Assembly: GCA_023380585.1 (NCBI GenBank)
Contig: JAMCRN010000017.1
Coordinates: 1-38,589 of the forward strand
DNA from: Candidatus Parvarchaeota archaeon
GTDB lineage: Archaea; Nanobdellota; Nanobdellia; Parvarchaeales; Parvarchaeaceae
Length of the DNA: 38,589 nt
Reading direction: 5' to 3'
Shown here: positions 8,665-16,176 of the stretch, one piece after another
How positions within the stretch are numbered: position 1 is the first letter of the stretch
Layout: each line of letters starts with the position of its first letter
Position numbers and translations under genes: made by a program
Notes under the pieces: model-generated
Database searches by the model: none
What the model was told of the DNA's origin: nothing
What the model saw: the letters and a program-made list of their open reading frames with translations, nothing else

Positions 8665-8690
8665 TATATGAAAATTTTATCATATATAAA
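8665..8690 (-). promoter_or_regulatory. TATA box and inverted-repeat operator of the mercury operon
   Basis: Arms TATATGA (8665-8671) and TCATATA (8680-8686) form a perfect 7-bp inverted repeat with an 8-nt spacer. On the minus strand the TATA box (TTTATATA, 8683-8690) overlaps the distal arm, and the start codon at 8660 begins 5 nt beyond the proximal arm. A dimer bound here would block TBP or the polymerase, the usual mode of ArsR-type repressors in archaea. Seen: the repeat and its placement. Inferred: binding by the operon's own regulator. Confidence 0.65.
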
Positions 8691-8888
8691 CTTTAAAAAT
8701 CGTCCTAAGTCTTATTAAGAATTCATTATTCTGGTGCAGGGAGCGATAATCTAAAATTTTCTTGCAGACAGAGGCACACTCTGTATATAACGCAATAAAG
8801 ACTGTGTAAAGAATATTACACTACGCTTATATGGATTAATCACTTCTGTTAGACAAAATATATAAAGTAGTAATTTGTTGGTACTATT

Positions 8889-9500
8889 ATGTTTGTAGAC
8901 GAACTCGCATTTGATTTATTCGTGCTGGCATTCGGCGCGTTTCTTCTTGCTTACTTATTAAGTGATGTATACTTATCGTACAGGAAAAAGCATTTAGAGG
9001 TTAAGAGCAGACTTCTTGGTCTTTCAGTCCCAATCGGTATCATAGGGGTATATCTACTAATAGTCGGCATTGTATCTCAATTATCTTGGTTCTTACCAGG
9101 ACCGTACAATATGCTTTTTTATGACCCGATGGTAGCATTTGGACTGATATTAGTTGCATTCTCACTCGGAATAAGGTACAATCTCAAGCTTGATTATATT
9201 GGGTTCTTAGCGCTCATGGCGGGCATAATGACCATATGGTACGGCATTTCCGGCTACAAGTTAGGACTTACAAAAACACCTCTTGAATTTTTGGGGTTAT
9301 TTGTTCTCTATGGCGTGGCTGGGATATTAACATGGCCGGTACTGATGATGTTTAATAGAGTACATAGAGGTATAAAGACCATCCCTCTCAGCTGGCAAGT
9401 GATTATCGCAACTCTCTGGGTAGTCTTGATACTTTCAGGCATAGCCGCTGCTATTATAGGAGGGTTTGCCTTGCCGGGACATTTAGCTAATCCACCATAG
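8889..9500 (+). CDS. DUF981-like integral membrane protein
   Basis: A 203-residue protein with about six hydrophobic helices and short loops. The segment LPGPYNMLFYDPMVAFG after helix 3 resembles the characteristic loop of DUF981 membrane proteins, which I know mainly from acidophilic and thermophilic archaea and some bacteria; their function is unknown. No catalytic or metal-binding motif is visible. A TATA-like ATATATAAAG at 8861-8870 sits about 24 nt before the ATG, giving a leaderless start. The gene is divergent from the mercury operon and separated from it by a 228-nt spacer that contains a 6-bp hairpin at 8768-8784 (ACAGAG/CTCTGT) of unknown meaning. Confidence 0.65.
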   Translation: MFVDELAFDLFVLAFGAFLLAYLLSDVYLSYRKKHLEVKSRLLGLSVPIGIIGVYLLIVGIVSQLSWFLPGPYNMLFYDPMVAFGLILVAFSLGIRYNLKLDYIGFLALMAGIMTIWYGISGYKLGLTKTPLEFLGLFVLYGVAGILTWPVLMMFNRVHRGIKTIPLSWQVIIATLWVVLILSGIAAAIIGGFALPGHLANPP

Positions 9501-9591
9501 TTTCTTTGCTCGCTCATAAACTGTAGTTGGATAATTTAATCTTTCAATCATAATTTGATTAGTTCTAGTGTATTTAACGGAGTTTCGATCA

Positions 9592-9695
9592 TTGGCCAAA
9601 ATCGCCACAAAACGGCTAGGCAAATTTACACTATCAATATTTAAGAATTGGCCACGATAGGCTATAGAAAGCGGTTTACGAAGTTAATTGGCCAA
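9592..9695. repeat. Three TTGGCCA copies upstream of 5S rRNA
   Basis: The near-palindromic TTGGCCA occurs at 9592-9598, 9648-9654 and 9688-9694, the first and third extending to TTGGCCAA. They lie within about 100 nt of otherwise non-coding sequence before the 5S rRNA promoter. The region 9501-9730 has no open reading frame I can support. Clustering of a GC-rich 7-mer in AT-rich spacer suggests protein-binding sites, but no factor is known. Confidence 0.4.
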
Positions 9696-9759
9696 AAATT
9701 ACTTTGCCAACTACTGGACAATGGAAAAGCTTTTAAAGTATACGGAAGCTCTAATTATC

Positions 9760-9873
9760 TGATAGCGTCCATAGGCCGGTGGCAAATCCCGTTCCCATTC
9801 CGAACACGGAAGATAATCGCCGGTGCGTCTTACTGGTACTCCGTAAAAGGGGAAAAGTAAGTTGATGCTATCA
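9760..9873 (+). rRNA. rrf: 5S ribosomal RNA
   Basis: The 114-nt sequence has the conserved 5S core CCATTCCGAACACGGAAG (loop B/C region) and closes with a ten-pair terminal stem between TGATAGCGTC and GATGCTATCA, including one G-U pair. A TATA-like CTTTTAAAG at 9730-9738 sits about 25 nt upstream. No 16S or 23S gene is nearby, so the 5S gene is unlinked, as happens in several archaea. The gene ends only 19 nt before the uS13 start, so read-through into the ribosomal protein operon is possible. Ends are set from the stem and may be off by a few bases. Confidence 0.92.
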
Positions 9874-9892
9874 CTTAGGATTAAAAGAGGAT

Positions 9893-10450
9893 ATGCAGAC
9901 ACAAAAACAGCATCCCAATACACAAAAATTGAAAGAGAAGACGAGACCTGAAGGGCTAGGCGAAAAAAAGATAATAAGGCTAGCGGACAGCGACTTGGAT
10001 GGAAGCAAGAAGGTACGTGATACTTTAAGATCGATATATGGTATAAGTTTCGCTTATGCTAATGCAATCATAAGAGCCATAAACATTTCGGGCAATGAAA
10101 AACTGCAGGACTTGGACCAGCAGACTACTGACAAACTGAAGGATGTGCTTTCAGATCCTAAGAAATATGGTATACCTCACTGGCTTTATAACTGGCAGAA
10201 AGATGAAAACACCGGTGAGGACATGCATCTAGTAGGAAGCGAACTTAAATCCAAACACACGATGCATATACAGCTTATAAAATCCAGTGGGTCTTACCGC
10301 GGATACCGACATTCATTTAATTACAAGATGCGCGGACAGAGAGTAAAGTCACGCGGCGCCAATTTCAGAGGGCGTATAGGCACTACTGTAGGGGTTACAA
10401 AAAAGGCTGCGCAGCAAGCTGCCGCTCAGAAGACAGAGGAGAAGAAATAA
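9893..10450 (+). CDS. rps13: 30S ribosomal protein uS13
   Basis: uS13 sits in the head of the small subunit and contacts the P-site tRNA and the large subunit. The 185-residue protein has the archaeal N-terminal core (IIRLADSDLDGSKKVRDTL, RSIYGISFAYANAII) and the conserved C-terminal HSFNYKMRGQRVKSRGANFR. It carries about 25 extra charged residues before the core and a long Ala/Lys/Gln-rich tail. GAGG at 9887-9890 is too close to the ATG to be a normal Shine-Dalgarno site. It heads the uS13-uS4-uS11-RpoD operon, the usual archaeal order, and lies just after 5S rRNA. Confidence 0.95.
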   Translation: MQTQKQHPNTQKLKEKTRPEGLGEKKIIRLADSDLDGSKKVRDTLRSIYGISFAYANAIIRAINISGNEKLQDLDQQTTDKLKDVLSDPKKYGIPHWLYNWQKDENTGEDMHLVGSELKSKHTMHIQLIKSSGSYRGYRHSFNYKMRGQRVKSRGANFRGRIGTTVGVTKKAAQQAAAQKTEEKK

Positions 10451-10451
10451 G

Positions 10452-10979
10452 ATGGGGACTAGCAAGAGACAGTCAAAGAAGTATAATTCGCCACTTAGGA
10501 TATGGGATAAGCCACTGATAAAGAGAGATATAGAACTCAAAAGGAAATATGGCTTCAAGAATAAGAAAGAACTGTGGAAAGTAGAATCGGAACTTAGGAG
10601 TATAAGAAAGAGAGCTAGAGACCTTGTAGGATTGAAAGCCATCAACGTAAAACATGGCGAAGAAGAGTTTATAAAAAAGCTAAACTCTATGGGGCTCGTA
10701 AAAAGTGACGCGAATGTGGACAATGTCCTTGACCTTAAATTAGAAGACTTACTACAGAGGAGGCTACAGACGATAGTCCTGAAGAAAGGTATGGCTGCTA
10801 GCATAAGAGAAGCTAGACAACTTATAACCCATAGACATATAACTGTAGGTAGAAAGATAATAGATGCTCCTAGTTATTTAGTGAAGAAAGATGAGGAGGA
10901 GTTGGTAGACTTCTCCCCTGGCTCGGCAGTTAGTTCAAGCGAGCATCCAATAAGAAGCAGAATGAAGAAAACCGTATAG
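10452..10979 (+). CDS. rps4: 30S ribosomal protein uS4
   Basis: uS4 is a primary 16S rRNA binder that nucleates small-subunit assembly. The 175-residue length is usual for archaea. The N-terminus has SKKYNSPLRIWDKPLI and the central S4 RNA-binding domain includes RQLITHRHITVGRKIIDAPSYLV. It follows uS13 after a single base and precedes uS11 by 2 nt, so all are surely one transcript. No Cys zinc site is present. Confidence 0.95.
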   Translation: MGTSKRQSKKYNSPLRIWDKPLIKRDIELKRKYGFKNKKELWKVESELRSIRKRARDLVGLKAINVKHGEEEFIKKLNSMGLVKSDANVDNVLDLKLEDLLQRRLQTIVLKKGMAASIREARQLITHRHITVGRKIIDAPSYLVKKDEEELVDFSPGSAVSSSEHPIRSRMKKTV

Positions 10980-10981
10980 AT

Positions 10982-11371
10982 ATGGAAAATAAACATGTGG
11001 GAAATGCTCATATATACTCTACTATGAACAATACGATAATACACGTAACTGACATAAGTGACGCTTATACTTTTTCGATTCGTACTGGTGGATCACAGGT
11101 AAAAGCGGACAGGCTTGGCTCATCCCCACGCGCTGCTATGGACGCAGCAAAGAAAGTCGCGGAGGATATATTACTGAAGGGAATAAACACCGTCCACGTG
11201 AAAATGAGAGCTGCTGGAGGTATAAGGTCCAGAACTACCGGACCTGGAGCGCGTTCAGTGATAAAAGCTCTTGAAAGAGCTGGTGTAAAGATAGTTAGCG
11301 TGGAAAACGTTACGCCAATACCACATGACGGGTGCAAACGCAAGGGTGGGAGAAAAGGCAGGAGGATGTAG
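10982..11371 (+). CDS. rps11: 30S ribosomal protein uS11
   Basis: uS11 lies on the platform of the small subunit near the mRNA exit. The 129-residue protein carries GNAHIYSTMNNTIIHVTD at the start and the conserved C-terminal VTPIPHDGCKRKGGRKGRRM, with GIRSRTTGPGARSVIKAL between. The stop codon is directly followed by the RpoD start, so translation of the two is probably coupled. Gene order and sequence leave no doubt about identity. Confidence 0.96.
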   Translation: MENKHVGNAHIYSTMNNTIIHVTDISDAYTFSIRTGGSQVKADRLGSSPRAAMDAAKKVAEDILLKGINTVHVKMRAAGGIRSRTTGPGARSVIKALERAGVKIVSVENVTPIPHDGCKRKGGRKGRRM

Positions 11372-12124
11372 ATGGAAGTTTCTCTGATAAATACGAATGG
11401 GGATAGTGCGACGATTGTTTTGGAGGGAGCAATGCTGTCACAGATAAACGCTATGAGGAGGGCAGTCATGAATAGTGTTAGGACGATAGCCATAGACGAC
11501 GTGGTTATATATAAAAATACAAGCTCGATGTATGACGAAGTACTGGCCTCAAGACTTGGACTTATACCTATAAAGAGCTTTCCTGAATTGGACAATGGAA
11601 AAAGGACATTTTCTTTCAAACTGAAAGAGCGTGGACCAAAGGCCGTACATGCTTCTGACATAAAATGTGCTGATGACCGAGTAGTGCCAGTATATCCATC
11701 TATGCTGATAATAGAATTAAAGGAAGGTGAGGGAGTAGATTTGGAAGCCACTGCTAGTTTTGGTGATGGCAGCGAGCATATAAAATTCTCTCCTGCGCAT
11801 GTGACTTACCACTTCTACCCAAAGATAACCATAACAAAAGATAAGGTGAAGGGCGCGTCCAAGATTGCTTCGCTATGCCCAGTGGATATTCTTTCAGGAG
11901 AAGAAGAAAAACTAGAAGTCAAGAAAGGCAAACTCCAAGACTGTATATTATGCAATGCTTGTGAGGACTACGCAGGCCAAGAAATAATAAAGATAGATTC
12001 AGAAGACGATAAAGTAGTGATGAATATAGAGACTTGGGGTCAGCTTAGCATAAAGGAGATACTTGATAGTGCGATATCCAAGCTGCAGGAAGAATTGGAA
12101 GTCATAGAGAAGGAAACCACATAG
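11372..12124 (+). CDS. rpoD: DNA-directed RNA polymerase subunit D with Fe-S domain
   Basis: Subunit D is the archaeal counterpart of the bacterial alpha N-terminal domain and Rpb3; with subunit L it forms the platform for polymerase assembly. The 250-residue protein has the dimerisation core (INAMRRAVMNSVRTIAIDDVV at the start, ASRLGLIPI) and a ferredoxin-like insert with Cys169, Cys191, Cys194 and Cys197 (LCPVDIL, CILCNACED). That set can ligate one Fe-S cluster, as shown for Sulfolobus D. The second cluster seen in some methanogen D subunits is not evident. The usual downstream genes of this archaeal cluster (uL13, uS9, RpoN) are not here; an unrelated secreted protein follows after 3 nt. 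Confidence 0.95.
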   Translation: MEVSLINTNGDSATIVLEGAMLSQINAMRRAVMNSVRTIAIDDVVIYKNTSSMYDEVLASRLGLIPIKSFPELDNGKRTFSFKLKERGPKAVHASDIKCADDRVVPVYPSMLIIELKEGEGVDLEATASFGDGSEHIKFSPAHVTYHFYPKITITKDKVKGASKIASLCPVDILSGEEEKLEVKKGKLQDCILCNACEDYAGQEIIKIDSEDDKVVMNIETWGQLSIKEILDSAISKLQEELEVIEKETT

Positions 12125-12127
12125 AAT

Positions 12128-12589
12128 ATGCAAAACAAAAAAAAGCATAGAAAGAGCTTTTATTACACGTCTGGCGTTGCGCTTACTGTTATAATATTCG
12201 CCATTATAGTATACGCCGTCATTTATACGACGCTCTACCTTAATGGTGAAATAAACGGCCAGGAATTCAGGGTTCCAGTAGGTATAGCCAGTTTTTACTG
12301 CAATCAGACAAGCGCGGTAGTACAGCTGAGGAACAACCTGCCGCAACCTATAGGTATAAACATATTACTGCTATCATCCAACAAAGCAATATTAAATATG
12401 TCTGGTACAGGTACTTTTATAGGCCCGTATGGGGAGAAGCTCTTCGCTTCAACATATCCATTGTGCTCGAGTCTTTACAACCAGACGTTCTTCTTGGATG
12501 TAGGATACACGAGTTACACTTCTCTTACTTACAGTTACATTGGTTATAGGCTTAACCCTGACATAGCCACCAGCAGTACTATAAGCTGA
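12128..12589 (+). CDS. Secreted or membrane-anchored beta-domain protein of unknown function
   Basis: A 153-residue protein with a basic N-terminus (KKKHRK), one membrane helix at about 19-41 and an outer domain with several N-x-S/T sites. The outer domain has the pattern Cys, V-Q-L-x-N-N-L-x-x-P-I-x-I, then TFIGP and a second Cys, and looks like a small beta-sandwich. The same order of features occurs in the pilin-like protein at 24608-25819 (C, L-S-L-G-N-x-L-x-x-P-I-x-I, TFISPG, C), so the two probably share a surface-protein module. It starts 3 nt after rpoD and should be co-transcribed with the ribosomal operon, an odd partner. It ends 1 nt before the convergent aIF1A gene. Confidence 0.65.
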   Translation: MQNKKKHRKSFYYTSGVALTVIIFAIIVYAVIYTTLYLNGEINGQEFRVPVGIASFYCNQTSAVVQLRNNLPQPIGINILLLSSNKAILNMSGTGTFIGPYGEKLFASTYPLCSSLYNQTFFLDVGYTSYTSLTYSYIGYRLNPDIATSSTIS

Positions 12590-12590
12590 T

Positions 12591-12884
12591 TCATTGTATA
12601 AGGTCATCTGGTATTAGCCCTTTGGCCTTTAAGTCGGACCATGCATTTCGGTCGTATTTGTACATTATATCACCTTTCTTGTCCTTTTCTATGTCCCACG
12701 GCCTTACTATGACGAGGTCGCCTTCACTTACCCATAGGTACCTGCTTATACTTCCTTTTATCTGGCATATCCTTATCTTCTTATCCGTGCATTTTACATA
12801 CATTCTGCCAAAACCAAGGAGCTGTGTAACGTAGCCTATCATTTCATTGTTCCTTGGATACCTGAAATGGGGAGCTTCGACCAT
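12591..12884 (-). CDS. eif1A: Translation initiation factor aIF1A
   Basis: aIF1A binds the decoding centre of the small subunit and promotes tRNA and mRNA placement during initiation. The 97-residue protein is an S1-like OB fold: EMIGYVTQLLGFGRMYVKC, KIRICQIKGS, YLWVSEGDLVIVRPWDI. The short basic tails of the eukaryotic factor are reduced, as usual in archaea. A TATA-like TTAATAAC on the reverse strand (about 12906-12913) suggests its own promoter, although it follows the MCM-to-DUF424 genes by 56 nt and may also be read from them. Confidence 0.94.
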   Translation of the reverse strand: MVEAPHFRYPRNNEMIGYVTQLLGFGRMYVKCTDKKIRICQIKGSISRYLWVSEGDLVIVRPWDIEKDKKGDIMYKYDRNAWSDLKAKGLIPDDLIQ

Positions 12885-12940
12885 TTATTTTAATAAGATG
12901 CTTATGTTATTAACCTTTTTTTTATGCGTTGGACGGGCCA

Positions 12941-13255
12941 CTACTCCGGTATCGTATATATCTGTGAGTGTTTGACGCCGTCTATAACCAATACATTCTC
13001 TTCGCGCACTATCCCTTCCTTTATGACAGCGTCTATTATATTGTTACCTATAAGGTTGATATTATCTGCGTGCCGTATGAAGTCAAGCACCTCTCCTGCT
13101 TCATATTCGTCGCTCCCATAGAATTCTTCCGATACTGTAAACTCTATCTCTTTTCTCGCATCTCTCAGGGTCCTACCTATGAGATCAGGGTCACTTACGG
13201 CAACTACTTTTTGGTCGGAGAAAGAATCGTGCACTCTCATCCTGAACCTTGCCAT
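12941..13255 (-). CDS. DUF424 family protein
   Basis: A 104-residue archaeal protein matching the DUF424 pattern: an N-terminal MRVHDSFSDQKVVAVSDPDLIG, a middle helix with FYGSD, and GNNIIDAVIKEGIV near the end. Members are found next to aIF2-beta in many archaea, as here, which suggests a link to translation, but no activity is established. It begins 1 nt after aIF2-beta, so the two are co-transcribed. No metal or membrane motif is visible. Confidence 0.82.
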   Translation of the reverse strand: MARFRMRVHDSFSDQKVVAVSDPDLIGRTLRDARKEIEFTVSEEFYGSDEYEAGEVLDFIRHADNINLIGNNIIDAVIKEGIVREENVLVIDGVKHSQIYTIPE

Positions 13256-13256
13256 A

Positions 13257-13661
13257 TCATTTCAGCCTTCCAACAGGGTATTCCGCGCCGCACCCTAGGC
13301 ATTTTATGAAGGTGTTGTTGTCAATCTTTATCATCTGCGTATCAGGGGAATTGCACTGTTTGCAGAAAACGTAAGTCTTAAGGTAGGAGTCTATCTTCTC
13401 TTGCACCTGCTTCTTAGAGAACCTCCCGCCTATAATTATCCTGCCAGTTTCGTCTATCTGCCCGGGAGCAGTAAGCTCATGCATAAGAAATTTCGCAAGA
13501 TGTTTTATATCCCTGTTTATGTATTTTGTAAGCTTATCAACAATTATCATTGTCTTTTGACCCGACTGAAAGATTTCAACTTGAGGTGGTACGAATCTGT
13601 CGGCTTTTGTCTCTTTCTTGTTTTTAAGGACATTGGAAAGCAGAGCCTCGTAGTCTGTCAT
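13257..13661 (-). CDS. eif2b: Translation initiation factor aIF2 subunit beta
   Basis: Part of the aIF2 heterotrimer that brings initiator Met-tRNA to the ribosome. The 134-residue protein has the central domain (RFVPPQVEIFQSGQKTMIIV, LAKFLMHEL, IIIGGRFSKKQVQEKI) and a C-terminal C2-C2 zinc ribbon (CKQC ... CLGCGAEYPV). Length and features are those of archaeal beta subunits, which lack the eukaryotic Lys-rich N-terminus. The ATG overlaps the end of the OB-fold gene by 4 nt, giving likely translational coupling in the MCM-OB-aIF2-beta-DUF424 operon. Confidence 0.95.
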   Translation of the reverse strand: MTDYEALLSNVLKNKKETKADRFVPPQVEIFQSGQKTMIIVDKLTKYINRDIKHLAKFLMHELTAPGQIDETGRIIIGGRFSKKQVQEKIDSYLKTYVFCKQCNSPDTQMIKIDNNTFIKCLGCGAEYPVGRLK

Positions 13662-14053
13662 GTAGATACCTCTCTCAGTATCCTTAGACTCTCCAGCTTA
13701 TTAAAACAGTATCTCTCCAGAGTTATACTTTTTATGACAGTAAGTGACATCGTCACGCTATCGTTGTATATGTCTATGCTGCCTAACATCTCGACAAGAT
13801 CCCCTTTCTTCATGTCTTCCACGTACTTGAAAATTGGCTGCTGGAAATGCACTAAGATAGTGTAGAATGTGTCATCTAATATAAGATACCCGCTGCCGGT
13901 TTCATGGTTGATCTCTATGGCTGCAATCGAGCCCACTAAGTGTAGTCTATAGATCTTTCTCTCATTAAAAAGCAGGAATGTGCCATTCTCATCGGATCCT
14001 CTCTCAGCTTTCTGTATTATAGAAAGAGGTAGCATATAAAAAGTGTAATCCAT
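13658..14053 (-). CDS. OB-fold protein, probable single-strand DNA-binding or replication accessory protein
   Basis: A 131-residue protein that looks like a single OB fold: beta-rich YRLHLVGSIAAIEI, then GSGYLILDDTFYTILVHF, then KKGDLVEMLGSIDIYNDSVTMSL. The spacing of strands and the DD-x-T and G-D-L-V-E-M-L-G-S elements are like the small RPA subunit (RPA32/RpaB). It lacks the winged-helix tail of RPA32. It lies directly after the MCM gene (1-nt gap) and before aIF2-beta (4-nt overlap). A role with MCM at replication forks is inferred from fold and neighbour; binding to RNA is the alternative given the translation genes beside it. Confidence 0.6.
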   Translation of the reverse strand: MDYTFYMLPLSIIQKAERGSDENGTFLLFNERKIYRLHLVGSIAAIEINHETGSGYLILDDTFYTILVHFQQPIFKYVEDMKKGDLVEMLGSIDIYNDSVTMSLTVIKSITLERYCFNKLESLRILREVST

Positions 14054-14054
14054 A

Positions 14055-16085
14055 TCACAGTAGCCTGTAAAAATTCAATTTCGGCTCGAATATCTCACCC
14101 TCCTTCTTCAATATAGACAGGGCATTGTCCACGGACGTCTTGGAGATCCCGACCTTGTCAGCGTTTTCGTACATCTTTGTTACAGAGACCATGGAGCCTT
14201 CTGGCAGGTTTTCCAACTCCGCCCTTAGAATGGACTTTATTGTCAACGCAGTGTTCCTCTGTGATGAAGATAGACCAGTCATCACTCTATCGATATCGAA
14301 CTCTCCAGTGCTCCTATCGAACCCTACCTCGCTGAGATAGTCCATCGTAAGGTCGACTGCTCTCTTCGCATCATCTACAGTCACTATGTTCGACAGCCTT
14401 ACTTTCGCACTGCCCTCGCTGAGCCTGACCATCGCCTCCAGCTGCCTTGCTGATATCGGGATCGGCTTTACTCCCTCTCCCTCGTTAGAATACTGCGACC
14501 TCAGGTTGAGATAAAACTCTTGTATTACCTTCATTGCCTCGATCGACAACTTTGGGTGAATGTTCTGTTTTGAGTACGCTATATACTTTTTAAACAGGTT
14601 CGAGTCTATCTCCGGCTTGTTCTTGTTTATGTCCCTGTTAGCTTCCAATATCCTATCTGATACAAGCCGATCTGTTTCCTTGTCGGGTTTGTCCTTTAGT
14701 ATGAATATCAAATCGAAACGATTTATTAGCGTGGGAGGCAGGTCTATTTGAGAAGAGACTTGGTCAAAGAGGTTGAACCTGCTTAGTTTCGGGTTAGCGG
14801 CCGCTAAGACGCTTGTCTGGGAGATGAGGGTAGCATGTATATTGGCTTTTGATATGCTTATGGTCTGCTGTTCTAGACTCTCGTGCATTGCGACTCTGTC
14901 GTCTTTGTTCATCTTGTCTATCTCGTCTATCATCAAAAGGCCTTTGTTTGTCAAGGGCAGTGCTCCAGCCTCTAGTATGTAGCTTCGTGTGGCCTCGTCT
15001 TTTATTATAGTCGCCGTAAGTCCCGCGGCGCTTGAGCCGGTTCCAGTTACGTATCTTGCTTTTGGGGCTATGCCAACGACATACTTGAGGAGGGAGCTTT
15101 TTGAAGTTCCTGGGTCTCCGACCAACAGGATATGTATATCGCCGCGTATAACACTGTTCCCTGCAGAGGCCGCCTTTCTCACTCCTCCAAAAAGTTGTAG
15201 CACTATCGCGTCCTTTATGTTGTCATATCCAAATATATTTGGAGCTATGGAATTCCTGAACTTGGTGTATATCATCTTATCACGAGAAAGTTCTTTTATA
15301 GCGGCTTCCTCGTCGTGTGTTATCTCTATCTCCTCGAAACCCTGTTCTACTGCTTCTATGAATGATGCGTTTATTATTATATCAGAGGTGTTGGACTTTT
15401 TACCGCTTGGGTAGAATATAGGAGATTCTGTTATTATGCCAGTCACGGTCACCTTGTTCCCGGGTATTATGTTCCGCTCGAACTTCGGGTCCACGAGGTC
15501 CTTTTTCAGCATCACGTCTATGTGCTCAGGCTGGGCTCCGCCTTCAAGGTCCTCCGGCGCCTCCTCAAGGACTATTCTCTGAGTGTCGACAAGCTTCTTT
15601 TCCACGATTTTGAATCTGCCTTTCCTCCCACAATTAGGGCATATTTGTGGGGTTTTTATGGTCTTTTCCTTCTGCTCTACTTTCGTTATGTGCCCGCAAC
15701 TCTGGCACTCGAAATTTATGCTCACAGCGACTGGTTTCACACTGACAGCAACTTTTATCAGTCCGGATACCTGAACCATCTTCCCTATATGCTTGCTTCG
15801 TATCTGCCTTATCAGTATATGGAAATTTTCTGGGAGATTCCTTATCCTTACTTCGAGATCCAGCTCCTTCAAGGTCTGGTTATATTCATATATCGCCTGT
15901 TTCAGCTCCTCAAGTTTTTCTTCCGGTTCGGATAGGAGATAGTCGCCGAACTGCGGAGAAAAATCGTCTATATCTTTAAAGTCGATGACCACTGCTCCCT
16001 TGTTTGAAGCAAGTATCTCTCTCAAAGGCTCAGAAAGCTTCTTGCTCACAAAAGCAGAAAGCAACGTATCAAACTCAGATTTCAT
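14055..16085 (-). CDS. mcm: Replicative DNA helicase MCM
   Basis: The hexameric archaeal replicative helicase. The 676-residue chain shows an N-terminal OB/zinc domain (CQSC about 28 residues before CPNC), Walker A GDPGTSKSSLLKY, Walker B LLMIDEIDKM, sensor-1 Asn in SVLAAANPK, and the arginine finger in LINRFDLIF. A C-terminal winged helix (TKMYENADKVGISKTSVDNAL) completes the normal layout. There is no intein. The ATG is about 28 nt from a TATA-like TTATAATA (reverse strand, 16110-16117). It is first in an operon with an OB-fold protein, aIF2-beta and DUF424. An inverted repeat flanks its promoter (16113-16142). Confidence 0.97.
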   Translation of the reverse strand: MKSEFDTLLSAFVSKKLSEPLREILASNKGAVVIDFKDIDDFSPQFGDYLLSEPEEKLEELKQAIYEYNQTLKELDLEVRIRNLPENFHILIRQIRSKHIGKMVQVSGLIKVAVSVKPVAVSINFECQSCGHITKVEQKEKTIKTPQICPNCGRKGRFKIVEKKLVDTQRIVLEEAPEDLEGGAQPEHIDVMLKKDLVDPKFERNIIPGNKVTVTGIITESPIFYPSGKKSNTSDIIINASFIEAVEQGFEEIEITHDEEAAIKELSRDKMIYTKFRNSIAPNIFGYDNIKDAIVLQLFGGVRKAASAGNSVIRGDIHILLVGDPGTSKSSLLKYVVGIAPKARYVTGTGSSAAGLTATIIKDEATRSYILEAGALPLTNKGLLMIDEIDKMNKDDRVAMHESLEQQTISISKANIHATLISQTSVLAAANPKLSRFNLFDQVSSQIDLPPTLINRFDLIFILKDKPDKETDRLVSDRILEANRDINKNKPEIDSNLFKKYIAYSKQNIHPKLSIEAMKVIQEFYLNLRSQYSNEGEGVKPIPISARQLEAMVRLSEGSAKVRLSNIVTVDDAKRAVDLTMDYLSEVGFDRSTGEFDIDRVMTGLSSSQRNTALTIKSILRAELENLPEGSMVSVTKMYENADKVGISKTSVDNALSILKKEGEIFEPKLNFYRLL

Positions 16086-16112
16086 ATCCCCGCTAAATTA
16101 TTTGTATATTAT

Positions 16113-16142
16113 TATAAGATCTGTCTATTCTTAAATCTTATA
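16113..16142. promoter_or_regulatory. Inverted repeat at the mcm promoter
   Basis: TATAAGAT (16113-16120) and ATCTTATA (16135-16142) are perfect 8-bp inverted arms 22 bp apart centre to centre, about two helical turns. The proximal arm overlaps the upstream edge of the mcm TATA box, where the BRE lies; the distal arm is fully upstream. A regulator dimer could bind here. Because the arms are AT-rich and TATA-like, chance or two alternative TATA boxes is also possible. Confidence 0.4.
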
Positions 16143-16176
16143 GGAGCGAAGCGGCTTATATAGCCATAGAATGGCC

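Noticed and set aside
9648-9860. 70-residue plus-strand open frame
   Set aside because: It runs through the 5S rRNA gene and is a chance frame.
11065-11751. 228-residue open frame on the minus strand
   Set aside because: It lies fully opposite uS11 and RpoD, which are certain, and has no promoter or family features.
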